Assembly: GCF_041415945.1 (NCBI RefSeq)
Contig: NZ_JBGCUS010000001.1
Coordinates: 930,001-994,000 of the forward strand
DNA length: 64,000 bases
Direction of reading: 5' to 3'
Source: Ancylobacter sp. IITR112
Lineage (GTDB): Bacteria; Pseudomonadota; Alphaproteobacteria; Rhizobiales; Xanthobacteraceae
In this document: positions 8,332 through 17,102 of the stretch, piece after piece
How positions within the stretch are numbered: the stretch's first letter is position 1
How the letters are laid out: every line of letters begins with the position of its first letter
Notes under the pieces: generated by a model
What the model saw: only the letters and a program-made list of their open reading frames with translations
What the model was told of the DNA's origin: nothing
The model's database searches: none
Translations under genes and position numbers: made by a program

Positions 8332-9255
8332 GTGCCGAGACGCGCGCTGGAACAGGGATCACGCGGACCGACGGGCCGGCCGGCGGCGGACTTTCCTGAG
8401 GATTTCGCCCAACATACCGACCGTCTGCGGCATCATCCCGAGCTACGCCACGCCATGGCTCATTATTGTTCTGGCATGGCCGCCGGTCCGGCCGCGAGCT
8501 GGCCCTACAGCAAGCTGTTCGATCAGCTAGGCCGCTATCTCGTCAGCTACATGCTGGTGCACAACTATTACCAGTGGCGCCATCGCGGTGCGCCGCCGCC
8601 AACGCTATCCGCGCTGCAGAAAGTGGCGGGGGCCAGCCCGCGCCAAACCGCCGGCTTCGTGGCGTCATTGCGGGCCGGTCGGCTGGTGACGGTCGAGGCT
8701 GATCCCACCGACCGCCGCGCCACCCTGTTGCGGCCCTCGGCGGTCATGATCGCCGAAATCGGCCGGTCACTGCGCTTGTTCGTCGAGGCGCTGGACCGGC
8801 TCGACATCCCGTCCGAAGGCATTCCCCGCGCCGCCAGGCTGGACGACCCTGACACCCTCGGCGACCTCATCGCCCGCTCCGCCGCCTATGTCCTGGCCCA
8901 TGGCACTTTGCTGCACCCCTTCCCGCGCGTCCTGTTTTTTGCCCAGCGTGATTGCGGCTACCCGCTATTGACGGCGGTGATCGGCAACCATTACGCGCAA
9001 TCTCTCCAAGGCGCGGCGCCGGCTCCGTCGCTGCGGCGTCGCGACCTCTCCGATCGGCTTCAGGTGTCGGTCGCCCATATCGGCAGTCTGTTCGCCGAGG
9101 CTGAGGCGAGAGGCTGGTTCAAAGTGGTGGCCGGCGGGCAGCTCGCCGCTCTGGACGCGGAATTCCTCGCCGAGTTCGAGCACTGGGCGACATGGCAGAT
9201 GGCTCATGTCGAGCGGCTCCGGGTGGAGAACGACAGTGAACGTTGTACAACTTAA
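8332..9255 (+). CDS. putative double winged-helix (MarR-like) regulator
   Basis: About 307 residues. I do not recognise the exact family. Two segments look like winged helix-turn-helix units: an N-terminal one around LSALQKVAGASPRQTAGFVASLRAGRLV followed by a DPTDRRATLLRPS wing as in MarR proteins, and a C-terminal one around LRRRDLSDRLQVSVAHIGSLFAEAEARGWFKV. Between them is a helical region. No membrane segment or signal peptide. The start is uncertain: GTG 8332 has AGG 8 nt upstream; TTG 8317 and ATG 8455 are alternatives. It is divergent from the carbonic anhydrase and just upstream of a carboxylesterase gene, either of which it might control. Confidence 0.6.
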   Translation: MPRRALEQGSRGPTGRPAADFPEDFAQHTDRLRHHPELRHAMAHYCSGMAAGPAASWPYSKLFDQLGRYLVSYMLVHNYYQWRHRGAPPPTLSALQKVAGASPRQTAGFVASLRAGRLVTVEADPTDRRATLLRPSAVMIAEIGRSLRLFVEALDRLDIPSEGIPRAARLDDPDTLGDLIARSAAYVLAHGTLLHPFPRVLFFAQRDCGYPLLTAVIGNHYAQSLQGAAPAPSLRRRDLSDRLQVSVAHIGSLFAEAEARGWFKVVAGGQLAALDAEFLAEFEHWATWQMAHVERLRVENDSERCTT

Positions 9256-9287
9256 GGTATCATGAGGCGCCGCGCTGGTGGTATCAT
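9256..9287. repeat. GGTATCAT direct repeat upstream of carboxylesterase gene
   Basis: GGTATCAT occurs at 9256-9263 and again at 9280-9287, 24 bp start to start, immediately after the putative regulator gene and 52 bp before the carboxylesterase start. This could be an operator for the adjacent regulator; function is inferred only from position. Confidence 0.35.
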
Positions 9288-9338
9288 CATGGCCGGGCGG
9301 GGCCAGGCCCCGCAGCCGCGATTCAGCGAGGTGGCGTT

Positions 9339-10967
9339 ATGACGGAGATTTCGTGGGCTCGATGGGGTGCGCTGCTGCTGGTCGCCAGCCTGACGCTGGG
9401 CGATCTCGCGCGGGCTCAGACCTCGAACGGGGACGATCCTGCGGTGGTGATGACGCGGGAGGGGGCGGTGCGCGGCGTCGTCGCCGACGGCGTGCGGTCT
9501 TTCAAAGGCATACCCTATGCGCTGCCGCCAACCGGCGAACGTCGCTTCGCCCTGCCGGAACCGGCGCAGCCTTGGAGCGGCGTGCGCGACGCCACCGGCT
9601 ATGGCAGCGCCTGCCCGCAACTCGAGCGTTACGGTATTCCCGAATCCAGCCGCGACGAGAATTGCCTGTTCGTAAACGTCACCGCCCCCTATCGCCCCGG
9701 CGACACGGCAGCCACGCCCCGGCCGGTGCTGGTGTGGATCCATGGCGGGGCGTTTGTCGGCGGGTCCAGCGGCCTTTATCCGCTGGAAGCTCTCGCCCGG
9801 CAGGGCGATCTCGTCGTCGTGTCGCTGAACTACCGGCTCGGCGTGCTCGGCTTCACCGCCCATCCCGCTTTCGCGGCGGAGTACAATGGTGGTTATGGCC
9901 TGATGGACCAGCGCGCTGCGCTGGCCTGGGTCAAGCGCAACATCGCGGCCTTTGGCGGCGATCCCGGCAAGGTCACGGTGGCGGGAGAGTCGGCGGGCGC
10001 GGGCTCCGTCTGCATGCATCTGCTGGCGCCGGAGCAGACGACGGGCCTGTTCGAGCGCGCGATCGTGGTCAGCGCCGGCTGCGCGAGTTGGCTGCCCAGC
10101 GTCGCCGAGGGCGAGAAGATCGGGCTCGATATCGCTCGCAAGGTGGGGTGCAGCGATCCCGCGACCGCGCTCGCCTGCCTGCGGTCCAAGCCGGTCGGGG
10201 ACCTGCTGGAGGCGGGCGCCGCGATTGCCGGCAGCAACATCCTCACCTTCACGCCGCTGATCGGGGCGAAGACCGTGCCCCTGCCCGGTGCCGAGGCGTT
10301 TCCTGCTGGCAGATTCGTGCAGGTGCCAGTGATGAATGGCGGAACGCGCGACGAGCAGCGGCTTTATGTCGGCTATGCCGCGCTGGATGGCGATGTGGTG
10401 ACGGCCGAGACCTATCCAGACGCGATCCGCAAGGTCTATGGCGACAAAGCGACGGCGGTTCTGGAAAAGTACCCGCCGACCTACGCCTCTTCGCCGCCGG
10501 CGACGCTCGGCTCGGTGTGGTCGGATTTCCGGCGGGATGTCGGCATCAACAACTGCGCCTATCTCGAAGCGGCCAAGCTGATGGGCGCCTTCGTCCCCGT
10601 CCATGAATTCGTCTTCGCCGATTCGGACGCGCCGCCCGTGACGCCGGCCGATCCGGGATTCGAGATGGGGGCGGTGCACTCCTCGGAGTTGCCCTATCTG
10701 TTCCCGCATTTCGACAACACGATGCGGCGCGCGGGGCCCGAACTGGCGCCCGCCTCGGCCGAACTGGCGAAGGTGATGATCGGGTATTGGGCGAGCTTCG
10801 CCCGTACCGGAACCCCTGTTGCCCCGGGCGGCCCAGCATGGCCCGTTTTCCGGGCGGATGATCAGGTGATGAATCTGGAGCCCGGCAAGCTCGGTCTGTT
10901 CAATGCCGCGGTTGCCCACAATTGCGCGTTCTGGAAGGGGCTCTATCCCACCGACCTGACCCGCTGA
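9339..10967 (+). CDS. secreted type-B carboxylesterase (para-nitrobenzyl esterase family)
   Basis: 542 residues with a signal peptide (hydrophobic LLLVASLTL, cleavage near ARAQ). The mature part is a complete carboxylesterase/lipase family protein: FKGIPYALPP near the start, oxyanion-hole HGGAF, nucleophile elbow GESAGAGS, and a likely catalytic His in VHSSELPYLF. It hydrolyses esters in the periplasm or outside; substrate unknown. ATG 9339 follows GAGG by about 7 nt. A terminator-like hairpin with TTTT follows the gene. Confidence 0.9.
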   Translation: MTEISWARWGALLLVASLTLGDLARAQTSNGDDPAVVMTREGAVRGVVADGVRSFKGIPYALPPTGERRFALPEPAQPWSGVRDATGYGSACPQLERYGIPESSRDENCLFVNVTAPYRPGDTAATPRPVLVWIHGGAFVGGSSGLYPLEALARQGDLVVVSLNYRLGVLGFTAHPAFAAEYNGGYGLMDQRAALAWVKRNIAAFGGDPGKVTVAGESAGAGSVCMHLLAPEQTTGLFERAIVVSAGCASWLPSVAEGEKIGLDIARKVGCSDPATALACLRSKPVGDLLEAGAAIAGSNILTFTPLIGAKTVPLPGAEAFPAGRFVQVPVMNGGTRDEQRLYVGYAALDGDVVTAETYPDAIRKVYGDKATAVLEKYPPTYASSPPATLGSVWSDFRRDVGINNCAYLEAAKLMGAFVPVHEFVFADSDAPPVTPADPGFEMGAVHSSELPYLFPHFDNTMRRAGPELAPASAELAKVMIGYWASFARTGTPVAPGGPAWPVFRADDQVMNLEPGKLGLFNAAVAHNCAFWKGLYPTDLTR

Positions 10968-10982
10968 CGGATGGGATTGTCT

Positions 10983-11010
10983 CGCCCGCGACGAAATGCG
11001 CGGGCGTTTT
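10983..11010 (+). terminator. rho-independent terminator after carboxylesterase gene
   Basis: CGCCCGCG (10983-10990) pairs with CGCGGGCG (10999-11006) around an 8-nt loop and is followed by TTTT (11007-11010). Confidence 0.8.
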
Positions 11011-11135
11011 CCCGGTCCACACACTGGACCTTTCGTCCCCTAGGATCATTCTAAAGGTAGCGCTATCATCCGCGCCCCATCGCAAGCGCCTCGCATAAGG
11101 GCGCCATTCAAATGATCATCGCCTGGAAGGACGCC

Positions 11136-11540
11136 ATGAACCGCTTCGTCACTGCCGCCGCCCTCTTCGTGCTCGGTACCACTGCCGCGCTGGCCCAGAG
11201 CCCGGCCGGCGATCCCGAAAAGGGCGCCAACGTCTTCAAGAAGTGCATGGCCTGCCATGCCGTGGGTGAAGGCGCCAAGAACAAGGTCGGCCCGGAACTG
11301 AACGGGATCATCGGCCGGAAGATGGGCTCCGTCGAAGGTTTCAACTATTCCGACACGCTGAAGGAGCACAACGCCAAGGGTGATGTGTGGACGGCGGAAG
11401 TGCTGAGCGCCTATCTGGAAAACCCGAAGGGCTATATGCCTGGGGTGAAGATGGTGTTCGCCGGCCTGCCGAAGGAAAGCGACCGTCTCAATCTTGAGGC
11501 GTATCTCGGCCAGTTCAACGCCGACGGCACCAAGAAGTAG
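11136..11540 (+). CDS. class I c-type cytochrome (cytochrome c2/c550-like)
   Basis: 134 residues. A signal peptide (about 1-21, ending ALAQ) leads to a small soluble monohaem cytochrome with CMACH at residues 37-41 binding haem c. The GYMPGVKM segment supplies the likely distal Met. ATG 11136 has AAGGA just upstream; the upstream ATG at 11112 lacks a ribosome site. It lies at the left edge of the methanol-oxidation island, before the quinoprotein-relay metallohydrolase and xoxF. A role carrying electrons from the XoxF/XoxG system to the terminal oxidase is plausible but inferred. Confidence 0.88.
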   Translation: MNRFVTAAALFVLGTTAALAQSPAGDPEKGANVFKKCMACHAVGEGAKNKVGPELNGIIGRKMGSVEGFNYSDTLKEHNAKGDVWTAEVLSAYLENPKGYMPGVKMVFAGLPKESDRLNLEAYLGQFNADGTKK

Positions 11541-11583
11541 CCGTCGCGTTTCTCCCGCAGGGGGCCTCGCGTGAGGTGCGGCG

Positions 11584-12549
11584 ATGGCGGACGTGCCACG
11601 ACTGCATAGACGACGTCTGCTCGCCCTCGCTGCGGCTCTGGCCTTCGGCGGCCGGGGCTCAGCGAAGGCGGGGACGCCGGCCTCCCGGCCGGGCGACGGC
11701 CTGCCGCTGGAAGCGGTCGCGCCCGGAGTCCATGTATTCCGCGCGCCCTACGAACTGATCGCCCCCGACAATGACGGGGCGATCGCCAATATGACCCTGA
11801 TTGTCGGAGACGCCGCCGCCGCGGTGATCGACACCGGCAACAGCTACCGCGCCGGCGCCCTGATGCGCGCGGCGGTACGCGCGGTGACCGACAGGCCGCT
11901 GCGCTATGTCATCAACACCCACATGCACCCCGACCACACGCTGGGCAACGCGGCTTTCGCCGAGGACCGCGTGCGTTTCGTCGCCCATCACAAAATGCCG
12001 CGCGCCCTCGCGCTGCGGGCGGACACCTATCTCGCCCAGGTCGAGCGCCTGCTGGGAGCCGCAGGGGAGGGGACGCGAATCTTGCTGCCGGAACTGCTGG
12101 TCGAGGACAGGCTGACCCTCGACCTCGGCGGGCGGCCGCTTGAACTGCGCGCCCATCCGACCGCGCACACCGACAATGATCTCACCGTCTTCGACGCCGC
12201 CACCGGCACCTGGGTGATGGGTGACCTGCTGTTTGTCGGGCATGTTCCGACGCTCGACGGCAGCCTGACCGGCTGGCTGTCGCTGCTCGACCGGCTGTCG
12301 GAACAGGCGGTGGCGCGCGCGGTACCCGGTCACGGTCCCGCGAGTGTCGCCTGGCCGCAGGGAGCCGCAGCCGAGCGGCGCTACCTCTCAACGCTGCGCC
12401 GCGATATCGGCCGGCTGCTGCAAGAGGGACGGCCGATGAGCGAGGCGCCGCTACATGGCGCTCTGTCGGAACGTGCCGAATGGGCCCTTTTCGACGAGTT
12501 CAGCGCCCGTAATGCGATCGCCGCCTATCACGAGCTGGAGTGGGAGTAG
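11584..12549 (+). CDS. quinoprotein relay system zinc metallohydrolase (MBL fold)
   Basis: A 321-residue metallo-beta-lactamase-fold protein with a Tat-like leader (LHRRRLLALAAALAF) and the zinc motif H113-M-H115-P-D117-H118, then further His positions (HPTAHTDND, GDLLFVGH, PGHGP). It matches the family TIGRFAMs named for its recurrent association with PQQ dehydrogenases and a SoxYZ-like carrier, relatives of SoxH. The SoxYZ-like partner is also in this window (34144-34974). Its chemistry is unknown; a periplasmic thioester or disulfide-type hydrolysis on the carrier has been proposed by analogy with Sox. ATG 11584 follows GAGGT. Confidence 0.82.
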   Translation: MADVPRLHRRRLLALAAALAFGGRGSAKAGTPASRPGDGLPLEAVAPGVHVFRAPYELIAPDNDGAIANMTLIVGDAAAAVIDTGNSYRAGALMRAAVRAVTDRPLRYVINTHMHPDHTLGNAAFAEDRVRFVAHHKMPRALALRADTYLAQVERLLGAAGEGTRILLPELLVEDRLTLDLGGRPLELRAHPTAHTDNDLTVFDAATGTWVMGDLLFVGHVPTLDGSLTGWLSLLDRLSEQAVARAVPGHGPASVAWPQGAAAERRYLSTLRRDIGRLLQEGRPMSEAPLHGALSERAEWALFDEFSARNAIAAYHELEWE

Positions 12550-12642
12550 CTTGCTGCACCGCAGCGCAGCGAGAGGTAAAACTGCCCGCTTTCAGGTGTT
12601 CGTTTGTGGTATTTTGTATATCTTTTCGCTCTTGCAGCAAAA

Positions 12643-12677
12643 ATATAATAAGAGCCATTTCTCATAAGAGTTCTTAT
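12643..12677 (+). promoter_or_regulatory. AT-rich control region of xoxF with repeated ATAAGAG/TTCTTAT elements
   Basis: In the 371-bp gap 12550-12920 a markedly AT-rich island holds TATAAT (12644-12649), ATAAGAG at 12648-12654 and again at 12664-12670, and TTCTCAT (12659-12665) followed 12 bp later by TTCTTAT (12671-12677). ATAAGA-GT-TCTTAT at 12664-12677 is a perfect short palindrome. No good -35 lies upstream of the TATAAT, which suits an activator-dependent promoter; if TATAAT is the -10, the repeats just downstream could instead be a repressor site. Similar repeats recur upstream of xoxG, pqqA and the ABC operons. Confidence 0.5.
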
Positions 12678-12732
12678 TGCCAGCCCGAGGGATTCGGATT
12701 AGCGTAACCTCGTCTTCGGCTTCAACGGCAAT

Positions 12733-12748
12733 CGGGAAGAAGTTCCCG
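12733..12748. promoter_or_regulatory. CGGGAA-N4-TTCCCG palindrome in xoxF leader
   Basis: CGGGAA (12733-12738), GAAG, TTCCCG (12743-12748). The same palindrome with the same 4-bp spacer is at 22438-22453 upstream of the second ABC operon. It lies about 170 bp before xoxF and about 55 bp after the AT-rich repeats. It may be an operator or an RNA hairpin. Nothing else clear is visible between it and the xoxF ribosome site. Confidence 0.4.
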
Positions 12749-12920
12749 GGTCCGGTTCGTAGGCCAGCTTGGGGCGGGGCGCCCCCGTGAAATCCGGCTG
12801 CTTCTCCCCAGCCGGTCGTGACACGCTGTCGAAGACAAAAAGGTCAGACGGCAAACAAGCCGCGGCGGGTCGTCCGTGCATTCGGTCGGTCCCGGAGGAT
12901 CGTTCACGAGGAGAATAAGC

Positions 12921-14726
12921 ATGCGCAAGGTTCTTGCGACAGCACTTCTGGGTGCTGCGGCGGTCTATGCTTGGCCCGCGTCGGCCAATGACGGACTGGT
13001 CAGCATCATGAAAGACCCCAAGCAATGGGGTATTCAGACGGGTGACTATGCCAATACCCGCTATTCCAAGCTCGACCAGATCAATGCCGGCAATGTCGGC
13101 AAGATCCAGGTGGCCTGGACCTTCTCGACGGGCGTCCTCCGTGGCCATGAGGGCGGTCCGCTCATCATCGGCGACGTGATGTACGTCCACACGCCGTTCC
13201 CCAACATCGTTTACGCTCTCGACCTCAACGATAACGGGCGCATCATCTGGAAATACGAGCCCAAGCAGGACCCGAACGTCATCCCGGTCATGTGCTGCGA
13301 CACCGTCAACCGCGGTCTCGCCTTCTCTGACGGCATGATCTTCCTGCACCAGGCCGACACCACCCTCGTCGCGCTCGACGCCAAGACGGGCGAGAAGAAG
13401 TGGTCGGTCGTCAACGGCGATCCCAAGAAGGGTGAGACCAACACCGCCACCGTTCTGCCGGTGAAGGACAAGGTCATCGTCGGCATCTCCGGCGGCGAGT
13501 TCGGCGTGCGCTGCCATGTGACCGCCTATGACAGCAAGACCGGCAAGCAGGTTTGGCGCGGCTATTCGATGGGCCCCGACGACGAGATGCTCGTCGACCC
13601 GGAAAAGACCACGGCTCTCGGCAAGCCGATCGGCAAGGATTCCTCGCTCAAGAGCTGGGAAGGCGATCAGTGGAAGATCGGCGGCGGTTGCACCTGGGGC
13701 TGGTATTCCTATGACCCCGAAACCAACCTCGTTTATTACGGCTCGGGCAACCCGTCGACCTGGAACCCGTCGCAGCGCCCGGGCGACAACAAGTGGTCGA
13801 TGACCATTTGGGCGCGTGATGCCGACACGGGCATGGCCAAGTGGGTCTACCAGATGACCCCGCACGACGAATGGGACTTCGACGGCGTCAACGAAATGAT
13901 CCTCACGGATCAGCAGTTCGACGGCAAGCCGCGCAAGCTGCTGACCCATTTCGACCGTAACGGCTTCGGCTATACCCTCGACCGCGTGAACGGCGAACTG
14001 CTCGTCGCTGAGAAGTTCGACCCGGTGGTGAACTGGGCCACCAAGGTGGACATGGACAAGAACAGCCCGACCTATGGTCGTCCGCTGGTCGTGGCCAAGT
14101 ATTCGACCGCGCAGAACGGCGAAGACGTGAACACCAAGGGCATCTGCCCGGCGGCGCTCGGTACCAAGGACCAGCAGCCGGCCGCGTTCTCGCCCAAGAC
14201 CAACCTGTTCTACGTTCCCACCAACCACGTCTGCATGGACTACGAGCCGTTCCGCGTCAGCTACACGGCGGGCCAGCCCTATGTCGGTGCGACCCTGTCG
14301 ATGTATCCCGCGCCGAACAGCCATGGCGGCATGGGCAACTTCATCGCTTGGGATAACACCAAGGGTAAGATCGTCTGGTCGCTGCCCGAGCCCTTCTCGG
14401 TGTGGTCGGGCGCTCTGGCCACTGCTGGCGACGTGGTCTTCTACGGCACGCTCGAAGGCTATCTGAAGGCGGTCGACGCCAAGACGGGCAAGGAACTCTA
14501 CAAGTTCAAGACCCCGTCCGGCATCATCGGCAACGTCACCACCTATGAGCACAAGGGCAAGCAGTACATCGCCATCCTGTCGGGTGTCGGTGGCTGGGCG
14601 GGCATCGGCCTGGCGGCCGGCCTGACCGACCCGAACGCCGGTCTCGGTGCGGTGGGTGGTTACGCCGCCCTGTCCAACTACACCAACCTCGGCGGTCAGC
14701 TCACCGTGTTCGCTCTGCCGAACTGA
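12921..14726 (+). CDS. xoxF: lanthanide-dependent PQQ methanol dehydrogenase XoxF
   Basis: 601 residues with a signal peptide (about 1-22, ending PASA). It oxidises methanol to formaldehyde in the periplasm using PQQ. The eight-bladed propeller tryptophan-docking repeats are visible, as is the vicinal disulfide C125-C126 (MCCDTVN). The decisive motif is DEWDFDG: catalytic Asp319 followed by Asp321 two residues on, the extra acidic ligand found in lanthanide XoxF enzymes; calcium MxaF has Ala at that place. ATG 12921 has GAGGAG upstream. xoxG and xoxJ follow; no mxa genes are in the window. Confidence 0.97.
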   Translation: MRKVLATALLGAAAVYAWPASANDGLVSIMKDPKQWGIQTGDYANTRYSKLDQINAGNVGKIQVAWTFSTGVLRGHEGGPLIIGDVMYVHTPFPNIVYALDLNDNGRIIWKYEPKQDPNVIPVMCCDTVNRGLAFSDGMIFLHQADTTLVALDAKTGEKKWSVVNGDPKKGETNTATVLPVKDKVIVGISGGEFGVRCHVTAYDSKTGKQVWRGYSMGPDDEMLVDPEKTTALGKPIGKDSSLKSWEGDQWKIGGGCTWGWYSYDPETNLVYYGSGNPSTWNPSQRPGDNKWSMTIWARDADTGMAKWVYQMTPHDEWDFDGVNEMILTDQQFDGKPRKLLTHFDRNGFGYTLDRVNGELLVAEKFDPVVNWATKVDMDKNSPTYGRPLVVAKYSTAQNGEDVNTKGICPAALGTKDQQPAAFSPKTNLFYVPTNHVCMDYEPFRVSYTAGQPYVGATLSMYPAPNSHGGMGNFIAWDNTKGKIVWSLPEPFSVWSGALATAGDVVFYGTLEGYLKAVDAKTGKELYKFKTPSGIIGNVTTYEHKGKQYIAILSGVGGWAGIGLAAGLTDPNAGLGAVGGYAALSNYTNLGGQLTVFALPN

Positions 14727-14736
14727 GCCACGGGAC

Positions 14737-14814
14737 GGCGGGCACTCCCCGGAGAGCCCGCCTGTCCGAGACGAAAAGGGGCCTGGCCGCCGGTTCACCC
14801 GGTGCGCCGGGCCC
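14737..14814 (+). other. two tandem stem-loops between xoxF and xoxG
   Basis: GGCGGGC (14737-14743) pairs with GCCCGCC (14756-14762), and GGGCCTGGC (14779-14787) pairs with GCCGGGCCC (14806-14814) with one wobble. Neither is followed by a T run. They could stabilise the abundant xoxF message at its 3' end or partly terminate before xoxG. Confidence 0.5.
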
Positions 14815-14833
14815 TCACGTCTCGCAAGCCTGG

Positions 14834-14851
14834 CCTTTATGAGACTCTTAG
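14834..14851 (+). promoter_or_regulatory. 11-bp-spaced TTCTTAT-like repeats upstream of xoxG
   Basis: CCTTTAT (14834-14840) and CTCTTAG (14845-14851) are imperfect copies of TTCTTAT set 11 bp apart, followed by the AT-rich GAAAAATTC. They lie 86 bp before xoxG, suggesting xoxG has its own regulated promoter besides read-through from xoxF. Confidence 0.4.
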
Positions 14852-14936
14852 AAAAATTCAAAGCCGCGGAACGGCGTCCTTGTGGCGCCGGCCCCGACGC
14901 CAAACGGCCCCTGCGGCGCCTTGAGGAGACTGCTTC

Positions 14937-15527
14937 ATGACGAATCCTGTTCGCGGATGGTTTGTTTCCGGCATGCTGCCGGCATCCGCCGGCGCTGCGG
15001 CGCTGGTTCTGGCGGCCGCCCTGTCCCTTCCCGCTCCGGTGCACGCCCAGGAGCAGGCTCCGGCCGCCGCGACGCCGGCGCCGGTCGAGAAGGAGAAGGA
15101 CGAACTCGGCAAGTACACGCTGCCGGATGGCGACCCGACCTATAACATCCAGCCCGACGGCACGATGGATTGGTACACCTATTCCGGCTATCGCCGCTAT
15201 CATGCCGAGTGCCATGTCTGCCACGGCCCGGACGGCATGGGCTCCAGCTACGCACCCGCCCTTGCCAACTCGCTCAAGACCATGAGCTATCCGCAGTTCA
15301 TGGAGATCGTCGTCAACGGCAAGCAGAATGTCGGCGTCGGCACGGCCGATCAGGTGATGCCGGCCTTCGGCGAGAACAAGAACGTCATGTGCTATCTCGA
15401 CGACATCTATGTCTATCTCAAGGCTCGCGCCGATGGCGCGCTCGGCCGCGAGCGTCCCAGCAAGCGCGAGGACAAGACCAAGGCCTATACCGCGAATGAA
15501 AATCAATGCTTCGGACGGCCGAGCTGA
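14937..15527 (+). CDS. xoxG: XoxG, cytochrome cL-type electron acceptor of XoxF
   Basis: 196 residues with a signal peptide (hydrophobic about 16-31, cleavage near VHAQ). Single haem c site CHVCH at 92-96. Two further cysteines (NVMCYL and NQCFG) fit the 'methanol metabolism-related' four-Cys cytochrome family. It accepts electrons from PQQH2 in XoxF in the periplasm and passes them to another cytochrome c. A charged E/K-rich segment (about 50-60) follows the Pro/Ala-rich mature N-terminus. It lies between xoxF and xoxJ, the classical xoxFGJ order. ATG 14937 follows TTGAGGAG. Confidence 0.95.
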   Translation: MTNPVRGWFVSGMLPASAGAAALVLAAALSLPAPVHAQEQAPAAATPAPVEKEKDELGKYTLPDGDPTYNIQPDGTMDWYTYSGYRRYHAECHVCHGPDGMGSSYAPALANSLKTMSYPQFMEIVVNGKQNVGVGTADQVMPAFGENKNVMCYLDDIYVYLKARADGALGRERPSKREDKTKAYTANENQCFGRPS

Positions 15528-15531
15528 CGCC

Positions 15532-16425
15532 ATGAGCAGCATGGCGCAGCCGGGATACCAAGATCGCTCGGCGCGCCGCACGGCGACGCGCCGGACGGGG
15601 AGGAGCGTTGCGGCGCTTCTGGCGCTCGCCGGCCTCGCTGCCTTCCCCGTCGCAGCGACGGCCCAGGTGGCCGATCTGGTCGACCGCTCCACTCTGCGTG
15701 TCTGCGCCGATCCGGCGAACATGCCCTTCACCAATGAGGAAGGGCAGGGCTTCGAGAACAAGATCGCCGAGCTGATGGCCGAGAAGCTCGGCCTCGCTCT
15801 CGATTACACCTGGTTTCCGCAGGCCACCGGCTTCTACCGCATGACGCTCGGCTCCAAGCGCTGCGATGTGGTGATGGGCTACGTCGCGGCGGGCGATCCT
15901 GTCCTCAATACCAATGCCTACTATCGCTCGGCCTGGGTGCTGGTCACCAAGAAGGACAGCGAACTCGCCAGCGTCGACACGCTGGAAGACCCGCGCCTCA
16001 AGGGCAAGCGCATCGGCATCATCGCCGGCACGCCACCCGGCGACCTTCTGGTGCGGAACGGCTTGATGCCGCTGGCGCGCCCCTATGCGCTGATGGTAGA
16101 TCGCCGCTTCGACAGCCCCGCCGAGGCGATGATCGCCGACCTCGAGGACGGCGAGATCGACGCCGGCATTCTCTGGGGCCCCATTGGCGGCTACTACGCC
16201 AAGGCGTCGAAGGTGCCGCTCTCGGTCGTGCCGCTTGTGAAGGAGAAAGGTGATCCCTCGCTCATCTACCGCATCACTTTCGGCATTCGGCCCGGCGAAC
16301 TGAACTGGAAGCACCAGCTCAACGGCTTCATCAAGGACGAACAGGGGGCGATCAACCGCATCCTGCTCGATTATGGCGTGCCCCTGCTCGACAATCAGGA
16401 TCGCCCGATCCAGGCGGCGCCGTAA
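15532..16425 (+). CDS. xoxJ: XoxJ, periplasmic binding-protein-like accessory protein
   Basis: 297 residues. After an Arg-rich N-region, a hydrophobic signal (about 26-45, ending ATAQ) precedes a family 3 solute-binding-protein fold beginning LRVCADPANMPFTNEEGQGFENKIAELMAE. This matches the quinoprotein-dehydrogenase-associated putative binding-protein family. XoxJ is proposed to interact with and activate XoxF rather than feed a transporter. The start is 4 nt after the xoxG stop, so the two are cotranscribed; ATG 15541 is an alternative start. No ABC permease of the matching type is adjacent. Confidence 0.92.
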   Translation: MSSMAQPGYQDRSARRTATRRTGRSVAALLALAGLAAFPVAATAQVADLVDRSTLRVCADPANMPFTNEEGQGFENKIAELMAEKLGLALDYTWFPQATGFYRMTLGSKRCDVVMGYVAAGDPVLNTNAYYRSAWVLVTKKDSELASVDTLEDPRLKGKRIGIIAGTPPGDLLVRNGLMPLARPYALMVDRRFDSPAEAMIADLEDGEIDAGILWGPIGGYYAKASKVPLSVVPLVKEKGDPSLIYRITFGIRPGELNWKHQLNGFIKDEQGAINRILLDYGVPLLDNQDRPIQAAP

Positions 16426-16443
16426 AACGCGCGGGAGGGGGCG

Positions 16444-17034
16444 GTGAAACGCTATCGGCCAGACCCCACGCTCCGCCGACTGGCCTGGCTGGGAATGGCT
16501 GGGCTCGCCGCCGTCCTCTATGTGTTCGCGCCGATGACCGGGCGCGGTGAGGAGGCGGTTCCCGAACCTGCGGGCTACCGCATGGACGAGTACCGGGCGC
16601 CCACGCCGGCCACGCTGAAAGGCGCCGCGGTCATCGACACTGCCGAGGCCGAACGGCTGTGGCAGACCAAGGCAGCCCTCTTCATCGACGTGATGCCCCG
16701 TGACGTGAAGCCGGCTAATCTACCACCCGGCACATTGTGGCGCGACAAGAGGCGCGATCATCTGCCCGGGAGCGTCTGGCTTCCCAATGTCGGCTATGGC
16801 GCCCTTTCTGCCGCGAGCGATGCCTATTTCCGTAGCCGGCTGGAGGCAGTGACCCAGGGCAATCGCGCCGCCCCGCTGGTCTTCTATTGCCAGACCGCTT
16901 GCTGGATGAGCTGGAACGCGGCCAAGCGCGCCATTGACGAGTACGGCTATTCGAACATCGCTTGGTATCCCGCCGGCAGCGACGGCTGGGCGAAGGCGGG
17001 CCTGCCGCTCGAACAGGGCCAGCCCATGCCTTGA
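16444..17034 (+). CDS. rhodanese-like PQQ-associated CxxxCW-motif protein
   Basis: 196 residues. An N-terminal hydrophobic segment (about 12-30) anchors or exports it. The rest resembles a rhodanese-like domain, with FIDVMPRD and LPGSVWLPNVG, and a conserved YCQTACWMSWNAAKRA segment with C149, C153 and W154. It belongs with the family catalogued as PQQ-dependent-catabolism-associated 'CXXCW' proteins; here three residues separate the cysteines. A redox or sulfur-carrier role in the periplasm is suspected, unproven. GTG 16444 follows GGGAGGGGG. It is the last gene of the xoxFGJ run. Confidence 0.83.
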   Translation: MKRYRPDPTLRRLAWLGMAGLAAVLYVFAPMTGRGEEAVPEPAGYRMDEYRAPTPATLKGAAVIDTAEAERLWQTKAALFIDVMPRDVKPANLPPGTLWRDKRRDHLPGSVWLPNVGYGALSAASDAYFRSRLEAVTQGNRAAPLVFYCQTACWMSWNAAKRAIDEYGYSNIAWYPAGSDGWAKAGLPLEQGQPMP

Positions 17035-17073
17035 ACGCGGCGCCGGCGCGGCGCCGCGCGGCCTGCGCGGAAC

Positions 17074-17096
17074 GCATCCGGCCGCCGGCCGGATGC
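17074..17096. terminator. perfect stem-loop between convergent operons
   Basis: GCATCCGGCC (17074-17083) pairs perfectly with GGCCGGATGC (17087-17096) around a 3-nt loop, between the stop codons of the xox run and the left-pointing ABC operon. Probably a bidirectional terminator; no long T tract. Confidence 0.65.
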
Positions 17097-17102
17097 CTCG
17101 GC

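Noticed and set aside
9252..11024. 590-residue antisense frame over the carboxylesterase gene
   Set aside because: Low-complexity Arg/His/Gly-rich composition and full overlap with a clear enzyme gene.
12921..14726. Calcium-type MxaF as identity of the methanol dehydrogenase
   Set aside because: The second Asp in DEWDFDG and the xoxG/xoxJ neighbours point to XoxF; no small subunit (mxaI) gene is nearby.
12699..15761. 1020-residue open frame antisense to xoxF and xoxG
   Set aside because: It is the mirror of strongly conserved genes in GC-rich DNA, with no ribosome site or recognisable domain; long antisense frames are expected here.
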